Counted from the first letter of the stretch, positions 11,594 through 24,171 are shown. The stretch is 64,000 nt of DNA from Rhabditoides inermis (GCA_963966185.1 CAWZYM010000125.1:49294-113293); one strand, 5' to 3'. Numbers and translations are program-made. The notes: generated by a model not told the origin, from the sequence alone.

Positions 11594-14500
11594 TCTCCGT
11601 AGCCCGCACCGTCCCCAATACCCATTACACGGTCGTTTGTCACTCGTCGAATCAATCTCCGACAGAGCATCAGCTGCCATTCATAATTTCTATCTTGAAT
11701 TCTACTCAAACAAGGTAGATCTTCGAGAAAATGTAGTTTGTTGCCTTGGATTCGTTTATCTTCGTAGCCCGCACCTTCCCCAATACCCATGACACGGTCG
11801 TTTGTCACTCATCGAATCAATTTCCGACAGAGCATCTTAGCTGCCATTCATGATTTCTATCTCGAATTCAACTTCATTAAAAAAAGAACTTCAAGAAAAT
11901 GTAGTTTGTTGCCTTGGGTTCGTTTATCTCCGTAGCCGGAACCGTCCCCAATACCCATTACACGGTCGTTTGTCACTCGTCGAATCAATCTCCGACAGAG
12001 CATCAGCTGCCATTCATAATTTCTATCTTGAATTCTACTCAAACAAGGTAGATCTTCGAGAAAATGTAGTTTGTTGCCTTGGCTTCGTTCATCTTCGTAC
12101 CCTGCACCGTCCCCAATACTCATTACACGGTCGTTTGTCACTCATCGAATCAATCTCCGACAGAGCATCAGCTGCCATTCATGATTTCTATCTCGAATTC
12201 TACTTGAACAAGGTAGAACTTCGAGAAAATGTAGTTTGTTGCCTTGGCTTCGTTTATCTTCGTAGCCCGCACCTTCCCCAATACCCATGACACGGTCGTT
12301 TGTCACTCATCGAATCAATCTCCGCCAGATCATCAGATGCCATTCATGATTTCTATCTCAAATTTAACTTAATCAAAATAGAACTTCCAGAAAATGTAGT
12401 TTGTTGCCTTGGCTTCGTTCATCTTCGTAGCCCGCACCGTCCCCAATACCCATTACACGGTCGTTTGTCACTCATCAAATCAATCTCCGACAAAGCATCA
12501 GCTGCCATTCATGATTTCTATCTTGAATTCAACTTAATCAAAATAGAACTTCAAGAAAATGTAGTTTATTGCCTTGGATTCGTTTATCACCGTAGCCCGC
12601 ACCGTCCCCAATACCCATTACACGGTCGTTTATCACTCATCGAATCAATCTCCGCCAGAGCATCAGCTGCCATTCATGCTTTCTATCTTAACTTCAACTT
12701 AACCAAAATAGAACTTCAAGAAAATGTAGTTTGTTGCCTTGGATTCGTTTATCTTCGTAGCCCGCACCGTCCCCGATACCCACTAAACGATCGTTTGTCA
12801 CTCGTTGATTCAATCTCCGACAGAGCATCAGCTGCCATTCATAATTTCTATCTTGAATTCTACTTAAACAAGATAGAACTTCAAGAAAATGTAGTTTGTT
12901 GCCTTGGATTCGTTGATCTCCGTAGCCCGCACCGTCCCCAATACCTATTACACGGTCGTTTGTCACTCATCGAATCAATCTCCGACAGAGCATCAGCTGC
13001 TATTCATGATTTCTATCTTGAATTCAACTTATTCAAAATAGAACTTCAAAAAAATGTAGTTTATTGCCTTGGATTCGTTCATCACCGTAGCCCGCACCGT
13101 CCCCAATACCCATTACACGGTCGTTTGTCACTGATCGAATCAATATCCGACAGAGCATCAGCTGTCATTCATGATTTCTATCTCGAATTCAACTTAATCA
13201 AAATATTACTTCAAGAAAATGTAGTTTGTTGCCTTGGATTCGTTTATCTTCGTAGCCCGCACCTTCCCCAATACCCATGACACGGTCGTTTGTCACTCAT
13301 CGAATCAATCTCCGACAGAGCATCAGCTGCCATTCATGATTTCTATTTCGAATTCGACTTAATCGAAATAGAACTTCGAGAAAAATGTAGTGTGTTGCCT
13401 TGGCTTCGTTCATCTTCGTAGCCCGCACCGTCCCCAATACCCATTACACGGTCGTTTGTCACTCATCGAATCAATTTCCGACAGAGCATCTCAGCTGCCA
13501 TTCATGATTTCTATCTTAACTTCAACTTAACCAAAATAGAACTTCAAGAAAATGTAGTTTGTTGCCTTGGGCTCGTTTATCTCCGTAGCCCGCACCGTCC
13601 CCAATACCCATTACACGGTCGTTTGTCACTCGTCGAATCAATCTCCGACAGAGCATCAGCTGCCATTCATAATTTCTATCTTGAATTCTACTCAAACAAG
13701 GTAGATCTTCGAGAAAATGTAGTTTGTTGCCTTGGATTCGTTTATCTCCGTAGCCCGCACCGTCCCCAATACCCATTACACGGTCGTTTGTCACTCATCA
13801 AATCAATCTCCGCCAGAGCATCGGCTGCCATTCATAACTTTTATCTTGAATTCTACTTAAACAAGGTAGAACTTCGAGAAAATGTAGTTTGTTGCCTTGG
13901 ATTCGTTTATCTCCGTAGCCCGCACCGTCCCCAATACCCATTACACGGTCGTTTGTCACTCATCAAATCAATCTCCGCCAGAGCATCAGATGCCATTCAT
14001 GATTTCTATCTCGAATTTAACTTAATCAAAATAGAACTTCCAGAAAATGTAGTTTGTTACCTTAACTTCGTTCATCTTCGTAGCCCGCACCGTCCCCAAT
14101 ACCCTCTACACGGTCGTTTGTCACTCATTGAATCAATATCCGACAGAGCATCAGCTGCCATTCATGATTTCTATCTCGAATTCAACTCAATCAAAATATT
14201 ACTTCAAGAAAATGTAGTTTGTTGCCTTGGATTCGTTCATCTTCGTAGCCCGCACCGTCCCCAATACCCATGACACGGTCGTTTGTCACTCATCGAATCA
14301 ATCTCCGCCAGATCATCAGATGCCATTCATGATTTCTATCTTGAATTTAACTCAATCAAAATAGAACTTCAAGAAAATGTAGTTTATTGCCTTGGATTCG
14401 TTTATCACCGTAGCCTGCACCGTCCCCAATACTCATTACACGGTCGTTTGTCACTCATCGAATCAATCTCCGCCTGAGCATCAGCTGCCATTCATGATTT

Positions 14501-16444
14501 CTATCTTAACTTCAACTTAACAAAAATAGAACTTCAAGAAAATGTAGTTTGTTGCCTTGGATTCGTTTATCTTCGTAGCCCGCACCTTCCCCAATACCCA
14601 TGACACGGTCGTTTGTCACTCATCGAATCAATCTCCGACAGAGCATCAGCTGCCATTCATGATTTCTATCTCGAATTCAACTTCATTAAAAAAAGAACTT
14701 CAAGAAAATGTAGTTTGTTGCCTTGGGTTCGTTTATCTCCGTAGCCCGCACCGTCCCCAATACCCATTACACGGTCGTTTGTCACTGATCGAATCAATCT
14801 CCGCCAGAGCATCAGCTGCCATTCATGATTTCTATCTTGAATTCTACTCAAACAAGGTAGATCTTCGAGAAAATGTAGTTTGTTGCCTTGGCTTCGTTCA
14901 TCTTCGTACCCTGCACCGTCCCCAATACTCATTACACGGTCGTTTGTCACTCATCGAATCAATCTCCGACAGAGCATCAGCTGCCACTCATGATTTCTAT
15001 CTCGAATTCTACTTGAACAAGGTAGAACTTCGAGAAAATGTAGTTTGTTGCCTTGGCTTCGTTTATCTTCGTAGCCCGCACCTTCCCCAATACCCATGAC
15101 ACGGTCGTTTGTCACTCATCGAATCAATCTTCGCCAGATCATCAGATGCCATTCATGATTTCTATCTTGAGTTTAACTCAATCAAAATAGAACTTCAAGA
15201 AAATGTAGTTTATTGCCTTGGATTCGTTTATCACCGTAGCCCGCACCGTCCTCAATACCCATTACACGGTCGTTTATCACTCATCGAATCAATCTCCGCC
15301 AGAGCATCAGCTGCCATTCATGACTTCTATCTTAACTTCAACTTAACCAAAATAGAACTCCAAGAAAATGTAGTTTGTTGCCTTGGATTCGTTTATCTTC
15401 GTAGCCCGCACCGTCCCCGATACCCACTAAACGATCGTTTGTCACTCGTCGAATCAATCTCCGACAGAGCATCAGCTGCCATTCATAACTTCTATCTTGA
15501 ATTCTACTTAAACAAGGTAGAACTTCGAGAAAATGTAGTTTGTTGCCTTGGATTCGTTTATCTCCGTAGCCCGCACCGTCCCCAATACCCATTACACGGT
15601 CGTTTGTCACTCATCAAATCAATCTCCGCCAGAGCATCAGATGCCATTCATGATTTCTATCTCGAATTTAACTTAATCAAAATAGAACTTCCAGAAAGTG
15701 TAGTTTGTTGCCTTAACTTCGTTCATCTTCGTAGCCCGCACCGTCCCCAATACCCTCTACACGGTCGTTTGTCACTCATTGAATCAATATCCGACAGAGC
15801 ATCAGCTGCCATTCATGATTTCTATCTCGAATTCAACTTAATCAAAATATTACTTCAAGAAAATGTAGTTTTTGTTGCCTTGGATTCGTTCATCTTCGTA
15901 GCCCGCACCGTCCCCAATACCCATTACACGGTCGTTTGTCACTCATCGAATCAATCTCCGACCGAGCATCTCAGCTGCCATTCATGATTTCTATCTCGAA
16001 TTGAACTTAATCAAAAAAGAACTTCAAGAAAATGTAGTTTGTTGCCTTGGATTCGTTTATCTCCGTAGCCCGCACCGTCCCCAATACCCATTACACGGTC
16101 GTTTGTCACTCATCGAATCAATTTCCGACAAAGCATCAGCTGCCATTCATGATTTCTATCTTGAATTCAACTAAATCAAAATAGAACTACGAGAAAATTT
16201 AGTTTGTTGCCTTGGCTTCGTTCATCTTCGTAGCCCGCACCGTCCCCAATACCCATTACACGGTCGTTTGTCACTCATTGAATCAATATCCGACAGAGCA
16301 TCAGCTGCTATTCATGATTTCTATCTTGAATTCAACTTAATCAAAATAGAACTTCAAGAAAATGTAGTTTATTGCCTTGGATTCGTTTATCACCGTAGCC
16401 CGCACCGTCCCCAATACCCATTACACGGTCGTTTGTCACTCAAA
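11594..16444 (+). repeat. 165-bp satellite, right array (diverged subfamily)
   Basis: About 29 further 165-bp units, distinct from the left array: many carry GATTCG for GGCTTCG, CTCCGCCAG for CTCCGACAG, ACCTTCCCC for ACCGTCCCC, and the variant TTCATTAAAAAAAGAACTTC. Indels such as AGCATCTTAGC and AGCATCTCAGC break the long reading frame. A block starting near 11791 recurs near 14602, a 2.8-kb period of about 17 monomers. The array ends abruptly at TTTGTCACTC before AAAACAGTTTAG. Confidence 0.93.
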
Positions 16445-17090
16445 ACAGTTTAGTATGGTCTTTAATTTTACCCAATTTCATATTTCGCTAATTATTACGA
16501 ATACCAGACTGAATTTTTTTAAATTTTCGTACGTAGAGGTGCGGTAAACGGGTTTAAGAAGCTACCATCCAAAAAATTGTAAAAAAGTATTCATTTTCTG
16601 AGAAGTTATTTCCGTTTATCGATTAGATATCGATCACGACGCGAATAAATCTAAACTACGAAGACGTCACGTACTTGTTTTTGCCTGAGGCTATTGGTAC
16701 TCGAATTGGGAACAATCTATCGCAATTCAATCACATTTAGATCACTTTTCAAAATATGATGCGGTTACGGTAGTTGCTGCGCTGGTGGCACAATTCATTT
16801 CCCTACATTACGTATGCATTTTCATCTCGTTCACACCGCTAACCGGTCTAGAAAGTGAAAAATGAACTAGCGAAATGCGTCTGGTATTTCAATTTATCAG
16901 TCGGGACTGTCACAACTCGTATTCCATTTTTCGTTTCGGCGGACCGCGAAAACGGGGGACTCACTATATGTTCTTCGACATGGAGGTAGTAGTTAACATT
17001 ACACACGGAATTTAGAGTGATATGCTCCTTTAAAGGGGAATTGTGAAGTGGAAGAAGAAGAAGGACGATACATGAACGATATTTGCAGAA
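16445..17090. other. Single-copy-looking flank of the satellite, nothing recognised
   Basis: AT-rich sequence without coding signal or recognisable repeat; it marks the edge of the satellite domain. Confidence 0.5.
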
Positions 17091-17400
17091 TAATCCGTCC
17101 GGCGGGCATAGTACTTTTTGTATCAATCGTTCATCTTCAATGAGGTGTTCGTGCCATAGTGATAGAATGCTTTCGATTATTCGATTGTCTCTCCGTAGAT
17201 TTGTGGGATGAGCTCGCTCCCCTCAGGTCTTGGGAATTGCCGAAAATATCTGTGCGTTATTTGGTGAAGGTCTGAGTGGGAAAGTAGGAGGGTGACACAG
17301 TGACACTGATTCATTAATGATTAACGGTGGAGTATAGCGATCGGGAGAAAGGGAGAGAGATAAAGAGAGGGAGAGGGAGAAAGGAGGTGTAAGGATATGC
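17090..17400 (-). repeat. Dispersed repeat, inverted relative to 61500-61810
   Basis: Contains CCCGCCGGACGGATTATTC and the tract around CCACCGTTAATCATTAATG (minus strand), shared in opposite orientation with 61500-61810. The CCCGCCGGACAGA part also occurs at 45930-46075. A short GA tract lies at 17345-17385. No protein is implied. Confidence 0.7.
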
Positions 17401-18150
17401 AAATTAGTAGAACTACACTTGTTGTGTGAAATGAGAGAGCCTGATTGGATATGTTTCACTTTATTTTAAATGTAAGTAGTGTAGTTTATGTGTGTACAGT
17501 TATACGAGGTATTATTACTGACATTTGAATGTGTATTTGTATTCATTAAGTAGATGCAGATACAACGTAGGAAGAGGGAGAGTCAGAATCTTTGTGTGCG
17601 GTACATGTTCGGAATGTCAACTATAATTGAATATGTTGTGACGGGCGCCTTTTTCTTCTCCCGTTCGTTGGCGAGTATGGCTCGGAATTCGGAGCGAGTG
17701 AGATCTGAACAGTGAAGAGTTGTGACTCGAGAGGATCACAGTAGACGTACTTTTTCCATTCTTCTGGTTGTGATATCTGTGTAGATCGGCCGCGTACGTC
17801 AGAATACGTACCGCGTGTTGCACGATGAGAACGAAACATTTGTCAACCTTCTGCAGTTGATTTCATTGATGCCTCTTTGTGATGTATAGCTACCGCCACA
17901 ACGATAGTTTTCAATCTACCTAGCGCTCTAATTGTCTGTTTTTTTCTTGTTTATGCGCGCTATTGCCGAAAGATTCTCCGTTTTGCTATGATATGATATC
18001 GCCCGTGCCCGGCAATTGTTGCGAAAATAAAACTATAGTCAAACATACGTCAGGCAGGATATAATCGCTCATTTTTGCCGTAAGAATTCTGTTCTCAACC
18101 ATAGCGAAATACAACGCTTCTGCCGAATCTGCAAGTATGGTATAATACCA
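17400..18150. other. No gene recognised
   Basis: Unlike the material on either side, I found no copy of this stretch in the right-hand arm, so it is probably a left-specific insertion or a segment lost on the right. No coding or transposon signature was seen. Confidence 0.4.
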
Positions 18151-19060
18151 GATCATTGCTTTATTGCTCTCCACTTGATACCTTGTGGGTCGTGCGTGAC
18201 ATGCTTGTTCTGGTCGCGTTTCAGTCGAATCTCGTTATTTTGCTTGACGCTGTGCTGTCCACTCAGATATAGACAGGGCACAGAAGAGAAATGACGTTGT
18301 GGATATTTCTGTGATCCTTCAACTAAAACGAGAAGTAACAAAAAGTGTATACTTGTATTTGTTTATACGTACTGGTTAGTGTCAAGTCAAGTCCATGATC
18401 CTTCTGAGATTCGCGTCTTGGCAGTTGATCGCAATGTTTACCGTGGGCAGGTGATGGGGAAAATATGTACATCTGCGAGGGTGTCGATCTTGGCAAGGAC
18501 TCTTCTCACAGTTGAGATCGTCTGCAATGTCTCTCTCTCACCCCTCACCCTCTCTCTCTCACTCTCCCACCACTCTCACTCTTCTACTTCATCGCTCACC
18601 CAAGCACAGGCGTGCGTCGTGTTCCTATGGCTGTGATACTCTATTGCAGACTGGGACAGTTGTTCTCTGCGTTCCGCTTCTCCAGTTTGCCACACAGCTT
18701 TTCAATTATATTCTAAAATAGTTTATAGGTGGCATTCTTTTCTACGCCCATGACACCTCCAGATATTCGGGAGAGTAAGTGCTGTTGTTTTCCACAATAC
18801 CATAAATCTGTTTTGCATGTTCATGTTCTGGTCGTGTGGTGTCTTTCTAAGATAAATGAAAATATATGATATATTCTTCTGTCTGTTTTCGCGTACCGCG
18901 CTCTTTAGGAATATGACTATTTTTTTTCTTTCCGCTGGCTTTCAACACTTGGAGCGTCTAAATAGAGGCATTCAGATACAATGAGTCAAATGTCACGTAC
19001 CCAGTAAATGAGTAGCTCAGCTACTTCATGATTGGGAGTGACTGGATTAGCTTGGGCGGC
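18150..19060 (-). pseudogene. Left copy of the 44500-45560 gene-family segment
   Basis: Read on the minus strand this matches 44500-45560 of the right arm almost throughout: the exon-like stretch ending VTHDPQGIKWRAIKQ (near 18160-18245), the CT-rich part (18535-18600), the interval around CTGGTCGTGTGGTGTC (18832) and the exon tail reading TPNHEVAELLIYW (about 19010-19050). It is continuous with the protease copy upstream at 19061, which is not the arrangement on the right. It keeps the empty target site of the LINE near 18865. No intact protein can be drawn. Confidence 0.6.
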
Positions 19061-20164
19061 GACATGGATTGCGTTTTTGCTTCTTGTCCAGCTCGCTCAC
19101 TCGCCACTTTCTCAGCATACTTCTGCAATCAGCTGATACGTGACGATTCTGTGATAAATATATGGTAAAGGAATCGAGTACCTTGAAATCGTCTTCGAGA
19201 GCGTGCAGACGGGTCGAGGGCAGAGTCATAGTCTTCTTTGTCTCTTTTCCTCATTTTCCTTTCTTGGTCTTTTTCCGATCACTAATGGTGTGCAATTGAA
19301 AGAAGTAGATGGTGATGAGACTTACATATGCGGGGCGAGGGAGTCAGAAACAGATTGAATGTTCTTGTTCCTTGTTTTTATCATGTTCTTCAGTTTTGTC
19401 CTCATAGCGACACGATCACGGACAACGAATCTGGGAATTGGAAAGCAGATGAATTGTCATGCTGTAGGAGACTAACTGTGTCGGATCGAAGGTCAGACTC
19501 ATGAGGAGAATGAAAAACGCGTCGTACCAACCGCAATTTTCCTTATCTGATTCGCCCTAGGTAGTTTTTTTTTGAAATTCGTTTTTTTCTATTTTGTTCC
19601 TTTTGCCTCACATGTTGTGGAACTCGCGTTTCCACGTAAAACTTCAGGGTGTTAGCGTTAGGTAGATGCTCCAGAAAGTGGTGAAGGCGCTCCACGTACT
19701 GCATTCCCTAAATAGTCAACTGTTAGCATAATGCTGAGTTGTATGTCCACTTGCCGCATATGCGTCGTTTGTCGTGCTGTCTGAGAGAGAGTCGTACAAA
19801 GCGACCGCGTGTTGCTTCGAGAAGTATCTGAATCATCTCTCTCTCTCTCTCTCTCCTCTCTCTCCTCTCTCTCCTCTCTACTACCGCATAAGAATGAAAT
19901 GCCCGGTCTCCTTCCTATACGACTTGTCTTCGGTGCGTGGAATCAGCGCCTGAACATGTGAACATGTGATTTGAAGGGAATGCGTTGACTTGATTCATAC
20001 AACGTACGTGATGTCTCCTGTGAACGCGCTCCCTCTCTTCTTGTTGATGTCCTCGAAAAAGGTGATGTGTTTCGGTCCTTTCTTCTCGAACAGCGAGTAG
20101 AACGTGCTGAGTTGCCCGAGCGTCAAGAGCTGAACATGGTTTGGCGTCGAAGGGATGAGAGAGA

Positions 20165-20210
<46 letters not shown>

Positions 20211-21060
20211 GTGTAGAGTAGATGTATTTAGTTATCTTCTCGGGGGGAATATTGTTTCTCCCGACTTCTCCTACTATGTTCACGAAATGGGAAATGCACT
20301 CGAACTCCTCTTCGCCTCTCTCTCCTCCACGCGTAGAGCTGCCGGATACGAGGCCATTGAAGAAGGGAAGAGGGCTTACTTGGTATACTCACAGAATCAG
20401 GGTTGTTGCGCGCGTGTAGAATTCGTCGCGAGTGGGCAGGAAGTGCGCCAGAGGGTCGGCGACGGTGGGTGTAGGCGAGCGGATAGTCTCGGACAAACGC
20501 CGTCAGTGAGCAGATGACCGTAGAACGACGTGGCGCGTCGACATAGATCAACGCCTTTCCGTCGTAGTAGTCCGGCAAGCACTTGGCCATAGGCAGCTGG
20601 ACAGTGTAGTCGGGCGAACTGGTGACCGGACCGCGTGGATATGATCGATGTTGACCGGGAGATAGACGGTAGATGAGTCGAGTGGCTGCTGGATTGTGTT
20701 CACAGCGGAATGGTCCGTGTAGGAGTAGGTGGCTCCGAGCTCGCATTTGGATGAAAGGATCGGATCATAAGAAGCATAGGTACCACGTACCTGACGTATA
20801 CTGTACTTTGAATTTCTGTGAGAGCGCACGCGTGGCCTATGTGTGGTGCAGGGTTGCCTAGACCCGGCTCCCAGCCGATCTGTTTGGATAGAAGAAGGAG
20901 GAGGATGGCTGGAAGGAAAGTGTGCTGCCAGGTACATCCAGAGGCACGATCGGATCATGAGAATGTCGAAGCGATGATGTCGTGCATTGTCGAGTGAGTG
21001 TGCGGAGTGATGATAGGCTATTCGTTTGCGGACAGAGTTCCGTCTCGATCTCATTTACCC
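19061..21060 (-). pseudogene. Ulp1/C48-like cysteine protease gene, left copy L1
   Basis: Minus-strand counterpart of 48945-50990. Exons recognisable on the minus strand include the one encoding LTLGQLSTFYSLFEKKGPK (about 20010-20137), the exon with the YDSL-type Asp motif (19749-19830), the exon ending VETRVPQQ (19626-19712) with the oxyanion-type Gln, and the NCGWYDAFF exon (19480-19556) with the catalytic Cys. These match the H...D...Q...C order of Ulp1/SENP (peptidase C48) de-ubiquitinating or deSUMOylating enzymes. The upstream part (20228-21054) needs a frame change shared with the right copy, so the damage may predate duplication. Downstream it switches at 19060/19061 to another paralogue's sequence in a different frame. 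A GA tract (20160-20205) lies in an intron. Probably non-functional. Confidence 0.6.
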
Positions 21061-22565
21061 TAATGGTATGATTTTCTTAATTGTATTCACCAGATAACGA
21101 ATTTATTGTCACAGGAAAACCGGAAGTTACGGTCTGTTTCGATCGAAACACAGCAATGAACAATGAGCAGTGTTTACGTAATGAACAAGCAGTTGACGGC
21201 GCAGCAGCGAGTTCGCGAAATTGGAGGAGTAACTACTATACACATAAAAAAGAAAGACTGATTTCCGAAGCTTGCATGTGATCTTAAAGTATATACCTAA
21301 TACTTCAGGATAGTCTATGTATGCACTGTGTCGGATTTGTTTACTGATAGGTAAAACGTGAAAAAAGTTCCAAAGTAAGGGAGGACAAGGTAGGGGACGG
21401 CCGAGATGGTCGATGGGTGGTGTTGCCACCGATAGCGAATGCGTCGTTAGAGTACTTGTAGTGAGTCAACGGATTATTTGGAATAGTACTCGGGACAAGT
21501 CCGGAGAATGTCGGCAAAATGAAGTGCGTCGACAGGGTGCGAACCCACTTGACAGACAACCTCTCTACCCAATAGACCACCGCCGCTGTTTTACAGCTAG
21601 CGCGAATGGAGCGACGAGCAACAAAAGCAATTCACACGATTTAGCTCTAAAATTTGAAACGTAAATATCTCGAAATGTATGGCCGGTCACGTCACCATCG
21701 GTTTCTGTGACCTAATCGACACTCCAAGTTAGTATTTTGTCGAGAGAAGGTATAGAATGATCAATCAGATGTAGTAAGTATATGATATCGATTGTATATC
21801 GATCGATGCTCACGTAGCCTAGTGGGCGGTGTTTGTCTCACCAACACAAACGGTAGGACGTACCATAGTAGTCGAGGTTAGATGTGGCGCAACGACGAGA
21901 AGAAGTGGCGGCGGTTGGAGGCGGATGGGCGTAGAACGAGGGCTCGGTCAGGCGTGGACGTTGCTCTATGCCGTTCCGTCCGAGCGACCCCTTTTTGTAT
22001 CATTTCAAGCCACGCTAATCTAGCCATTCCTCGATTAGCCTTCCGGAATCTCATTTACGCTAATGTTATGATTTGCTTAAGTTTATTCACCGGATCGCGA
22101 GTTCATTGTCACAGTAAAACCGGAAGTTACGGTCTGTTTCGATCGAAACACAGCAATGAGCAATAAGCAGTGGCACGGCCCGGATCTCCCCTCTCTCATG
22201 CTTCTGGCGGATTTCCGTCTTTTCAGAAACCGAATAACTTCCAGAGAGAAGGTAGAGGGAAGGTAGAGAACAGGGCAGGTAGAGAGGCGAAGTGGGCTTT
22301 CGGATATTTCTGATGCTGCTCAGATGAAAATGTTTTGCGGGTTCGTACAAACTGATATGATGAGACGCACTGATGAGTGTGAGTTCAAATCCACTGTACA
22401 CTGCGACAGATTGCACAGAATACTCGATGATGGGGGATTGCGCATCCCACGTAGGAAGGACTGTTAGCGTTGTGAGTGGATGTGGATTGACAGTGTTGGT
22501 GGAACTCGAACTATTCGCAATACCGAATACCTTTTCCCGCACACACACGTTCGATGCTCTGTAAT
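21061..22565 (-). pseudogene. Left copy of the upstream part of the protease-family locus
   Basis: Collinear with 47080-48940 of the right arm on the opposite strand. The stretch 22087-22548 reads open on the minus strand (VFGIANSSSSTNTVNPHPL, then LPTWDAQSPIIEYSVQSVAV) and aligns with 47108-47543. A related exon occurs at 45180-45345. The family is unknown to me; the conserved exon may be the N-terminal part of the C48-family protein. The 408-bp retroposon present at 48267-48663 on the right is absent here, with the empty site near 21310. Confidence 0.5.
21430..21600 (-). repeat. tRNA-derived SINE-like sequence
   Basis: On the minus strand, GCGGCGGTGGTCTATTGG (box A-like) and GTGGGTTCGCACCC (box B-like) are spaced as in a tRNA gene, followed by a shared body (CATTTTGCCGACATTCTCC, then TACAAGTACTCTAACG). 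The same head and body occur on the plus strand at 62330-62490. The anticodon arm does not fold convincingly, so it is a tRNA-like head rather than a tRNA gene. Confidence 0.6.
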
Positions 22566-22574
22566 CACCGCATA

Positions 22575-22579
22575 TTCTC

Positions 22580-22661
<82 letters not shown>

Positions 22662-22690
22662 CTCACGCTCTACTATTTTACTCTCTCTCT
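22575..22690 (+). repeat. (CT)n microsatellite
   Basis: A nearly pure CT run of about 115 bp; its reverse complement occupies the equivalent place at 47040-47080. Confidence 0.95.
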
Positions 22691-22878
22691 AACTACTCTC
22701 ACCCATTCTGTTGCCAGGTCATGATAAACACGTCTCCTCTCTTTGTCATCGCGCATTTTGGTGTATACACATTGTATTTTCCGCCATTCAGTGTAAGTTT
22801 GTTTCTTTCGACCACTTCGTCTAATTTCGCCTAACAATAAATCAATTTGTATATGGATATACTCACTTTCTGAAACAT
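22690..22878. repeat. Local duplicate of 24360-24570 and 46930-47040 (inverted)
   Basis: Shares CATTCTGTTGCCAGGTCA, ACACGTCTCCTC and TTGTCATCGCGCATTTTG with 24360-24570 and, inverted, with 46930-47040. The 24-kb copy carries the uninterrupted site (ACATACATTCC) where this one has a Tc1-like end. Confidence 0.75.
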
Positions 22879-22879
22879 A

Positions 22880-23100
22880 CAGTGGCGGCCAAAAAGGTAT
22901 CACCTTTCGGTTTTTGCTCTCTAAAACTATTCAAATGAAAGATAGAGCTCCCATCTTCTGCATTTCATTTTCTGGACTTCATTCGGACCTAATACCATGT
23001 TCCATTTTCATCCCCCTCTCATCTCTCGGTTATAGTAGGCGGATTACTGTATTCACAAAATCATCATTTTCTCGTTTTCAACGCACGGCCTGGATAGTTG
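22880..23100 (+). mobile_element. Tc1-like transposon end (single terminus)
   Basis: CAGTGGCGGCCAAAAAGGT, then ATCACCTTTCGGTTTTTGCTC, lies directly after a TA dinucleotide (22878-22879). This is the pattern of Tc1-family inverted termini (CAGTGxTGGCCAAAAAG-type). I found no matching inverted end and no transposase within the next 2 kb, so it is a truncated remnant. The 3' extent is arbitrary. Confidence 0.7.
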
Positions 23101-23540
23101 CACAGTCGCGCAGGCCGCTCCGCGAAGCACGTAACGCGTCTCGAATTACCAGCAAAAGCTAGAGCGCGTTAATTTCTCGACTGAAATCGCTACGCGCCAA
23201 TTCACTAGCGACCTGCGTGCCCGCCGCTCTCTCCGTGGGGCGCGCTGTGTAAATATTCGGGTCGTGCATAGCTGGGGCGACATCTTGGTGAGGAAGATGA
23301 GGCGCGCCGTCAGGAGGATGGCAACAGAGACGTCGCATCCATTGGCGCACATGACGAGGCTGGTAGAGTCGATTGGCTGAAGAAGAAGCGACTCGGCGAG
23401 CCGGCAGCCAATGCAAAGATGCGCGGTCCACGTGGGCACGCGGCTTTTGACGCGCCCACAATAACTGCACTGTTGATCTACCTTGATGGAATACGTTTGT
23501 TATCGATTCAAAGACGGATAAATGATTGATTGATAGGCAG
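23100..23540 (+). repeat. Retroposon-like tail, body unrecognised
   Basis: Ends GGATAAATGATTGATTGAT (about 23516-23534), the same AATAAA-like-plus-(GATT)n tail seen inverted at 48268-48310. The preceding 400 bp have open frames on the minus strand but no recognised domain. Probably a truncated non-LTR or SINE copy. Confidence 0.4.
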
Positions 23541-23836
23541 AGGTGATAGTCGACATGGCAGAGTAACAGAGGGATTAGTGTTGGCGCGACGATCCGAGGA
23601 GTACTGGCGTGGCACGTCGCCGGTAGTAGTCTTGGCTCTAAGCCGCAGGAACACACTCCCCAACAACAACATCATATCTGCGAAAAATCGAACAGCGAAA
23701 TCTTGCCGCACCATGGCCCGTAGTGTCACTCGCTAGCCACTAAAACATGAGAACATGTGTAGGACGGAGAGAGAGAGAGAGAGAGGTTAGGGGAGGAGAA
23801 GGAGAGGAGAGGAAGAGGAGAGGGAGAGGAGAGTGC

Positions 23837-23883
<47 letters not shown>

Positions 23884-24020
23884 GCCAGCAACACTGCCCG
23901 GATGTTTAGGTGAGTAGGGGATTTGGATAAAGCTGTGTGGCAGATGGCCTTGTTGACAAGTGAGCGATTTTGACTATTTTTCGGGAGTGGTACGTAAATA
24001 TTGCATTTTCATTTTATCTC
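23540..24020. other. GA-rich tract and flanks, no gene recognised
   Basis: A (GA)n-type run at 23768-23880 dominates. I see no copy of this section in the right arm. Confidence 0.5.
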
Positions 24021-24030
24021 TGGGATGCAC

Positions 24031-24171
24031 TCAGGTGTCTATGAAGCGTGAGAACGACGTGGACGGGCTCGCCCGTCGTCGCCCCGCTGTTCCCCCAGAA
24101 GAGGAAGAAGGAGGAGGGATGGTGGCTCGTCGTCGGAGACCACGACGTCATCGCTATACTCGATCAAGAGG
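24031..24171 (+). pseudogene. Brr2/SNRNP200-like helicase C-terminal exon fragment, frameshifted
   Basis: A TTTATCTCTGGGATGCACTCAG acceptor region is followed by [11 protein letters not shown] in one frame, then, after a frame change, [12 protein letters not shown] and [11 protein letters not shown] in another. The combined order is the second Sec63 domain of the U5 snRNP helicase Brr2 (PLFPQKREEGWW...GD is its hallmark). The rest of the 2000-residue protein is absent, so this is an exon-sized pseudogene fragment. The donor-like GAGGTACTG follows at 24171. ASCC3, a relative, is a less likely source. Confidence 0.6.

Noticed and set aside
1..16444. CRISPR array
   Set aside because: Repeats are contiguous 165-bp monomers without unique spacers, in eukaryotic DNA.
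23159..23656. Minus-strand ORF as Tc1 transposase
   Set aside because: No D,D34E motifs or HTH pattern; the frame does not resemble a transposase.
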